A DNA stretch of 64,000 nucleotides from Macrothele yani (Eukaryota; Arthropoda; Arachnida; Araneae; Macrothelidae): positions 121,160,270 through 121,224,269 of the forward strand of contig CM076995.1 of NCBI GenBank assembly GCA_039090855.1. The letters are read 5' to 3'. Below the pieces are notes generated by a model. It was not told the origin of the DNA and did no database searches. It saw only the letters and a program-made list of their open reading frames with translations. How positions within the stretch are numbered: position 1 is the first letter of the stretch; each line of letters opens with the position of its first letter. The translations under genes were made by a program, and so were the position numbers. Shown here piece after piece: positions 63,654-64,000 of this stretch.

Positions 63654-64000
63654 CAGGGTGATTCAGCTAAGCGTGTACAAACTTCTAGGAGGGGTAGGTT
63701 GCACAAAGACAAATCGAAATCACATACCAATCCAGGGTCGGAAACGCTATCTTCATGTGCTATTGTACAGAGAGGGCGAGAAATGAAAGAGCAGCACGTA
63801 AGAGAACAAAATGCTTTTTATTACTCACAAGACATGTGCGAAATGCATTGAGCTTACAGAAGGTGTTCAAAGATGCAACCATGAGCTGTAACATACGCTT
63901 GACATCGTCGGTGCATGGAAGCACATACATTTTGAAAAATTGCTGGCTTGCCTCAGACTTCCGAAGCAGCTACAGAGATGCGCGCTACAAGGTCCTTATC
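63654..64000 (-). mobile_element. End of a further Tc1/mariner-superfamily element (runs off the window)
   Basis: Begins CAGGGTGATTCAGCTAAGCG immediately after the TA shared with the Tc1 copy. On the minus strand the right edge encodes RISVAASEV...FQNVCASMHRRCQAYVTAHG, with a stop inside, a C-terminus I know from Tc1/mariner-type transposases in arthropods. The rest lies beyond position 64000. Confidence 0.6.

Overview
The window is eukaryotic nuclear DNA, almost certainly from an invertebrate animal. The evidence is split coding exons with GT-AG borders, tRNA-derived SINEs with A-tails, non-LTR retrotransposons, hAT, mariner and Tc1 transposons, microsatellites, and low coding density. An arthropod, perhaps a chelicerate, is my best guess from the mix of elements and from a host gene of the NNMT/PNMT methyltransferase family, but the sequence does not prove the taxon. 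No bacterial genes, CRISPR arrays or rRNA genes are present.

Layout. 1-23.2 kb: two coding exons of one minus-strand NNMT/PNMT/TEMT-like methyltransferase (23071-23218 and 3567-3771). The 19.3-kb intron between them holds a degraded hAT transposase, a complete 7.3-kb Tx1/L1-like LINE inserted in a SINE, a mariner carrying a nested SINE, and simple repeats; a small hAT with 8-bp target duplications lies beyond exon 2 (2121-3146). 23.8-34.8 kb: compound GT/GA repeats, more SINEs, two related Tc1-like elements (26378-27805 and 28919-30349) either side of a mariner, then an AT-rich repeat region with a 58-bp perfect palindrome, a 204-bp dimer, an 82-bp minisatellite and a 179-bp dimer. 35.1-37.0 kb: two non-autonomous hAT elements with exact 8-bp target duplications.

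37.5-48.5 kb is the centrepiece. A Maverick/Polinton (adintovirus-type) provirus of 9,774 bp (38197-47970) is inserted in a dead Tc1 transposase gene. It has 5'-AG ends, a 6-bp target duplication (GGCAGG) and about 2.49-kb terminal inverted repeats. Each repeat carries a whole chromodomain integrase gene; the right copy is open and the left is frameshifted. Between them lies a tight plus-strand block: penton-like minor capsid protein, basic GLFRSLFR protein, double-jelly-roll-type major capsid protein, adenain-like protease, FtsK/HerA-type packaging ATPase and two further conserved genes. No family-B DNA polymerase is present and there is no room for one. The right repeat ends inside a truncated second copy of the penton gene, which suggests the left end was copied onto the right end, possibly replacing the part that carried polB.

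48.5-64 kb: Tc1 fragments, an RTE-clade LINE with an uninterrupted 957-codon reading frame (52287-55160) next to an inverted fragment of the same family, two more copies of the Tc1 family that hosts the Polinton, a tRNA-like sequence, a mariner fragment, a Tc1 remnant with a 33-bp-arm hairpin, a further non-autonomous hAT, and the end of another transposon running off the right edge. Insertion order can be read in several places: SINE in mariner, LINE in SINE, SINE in minisatellite, Polinton in Tc1.
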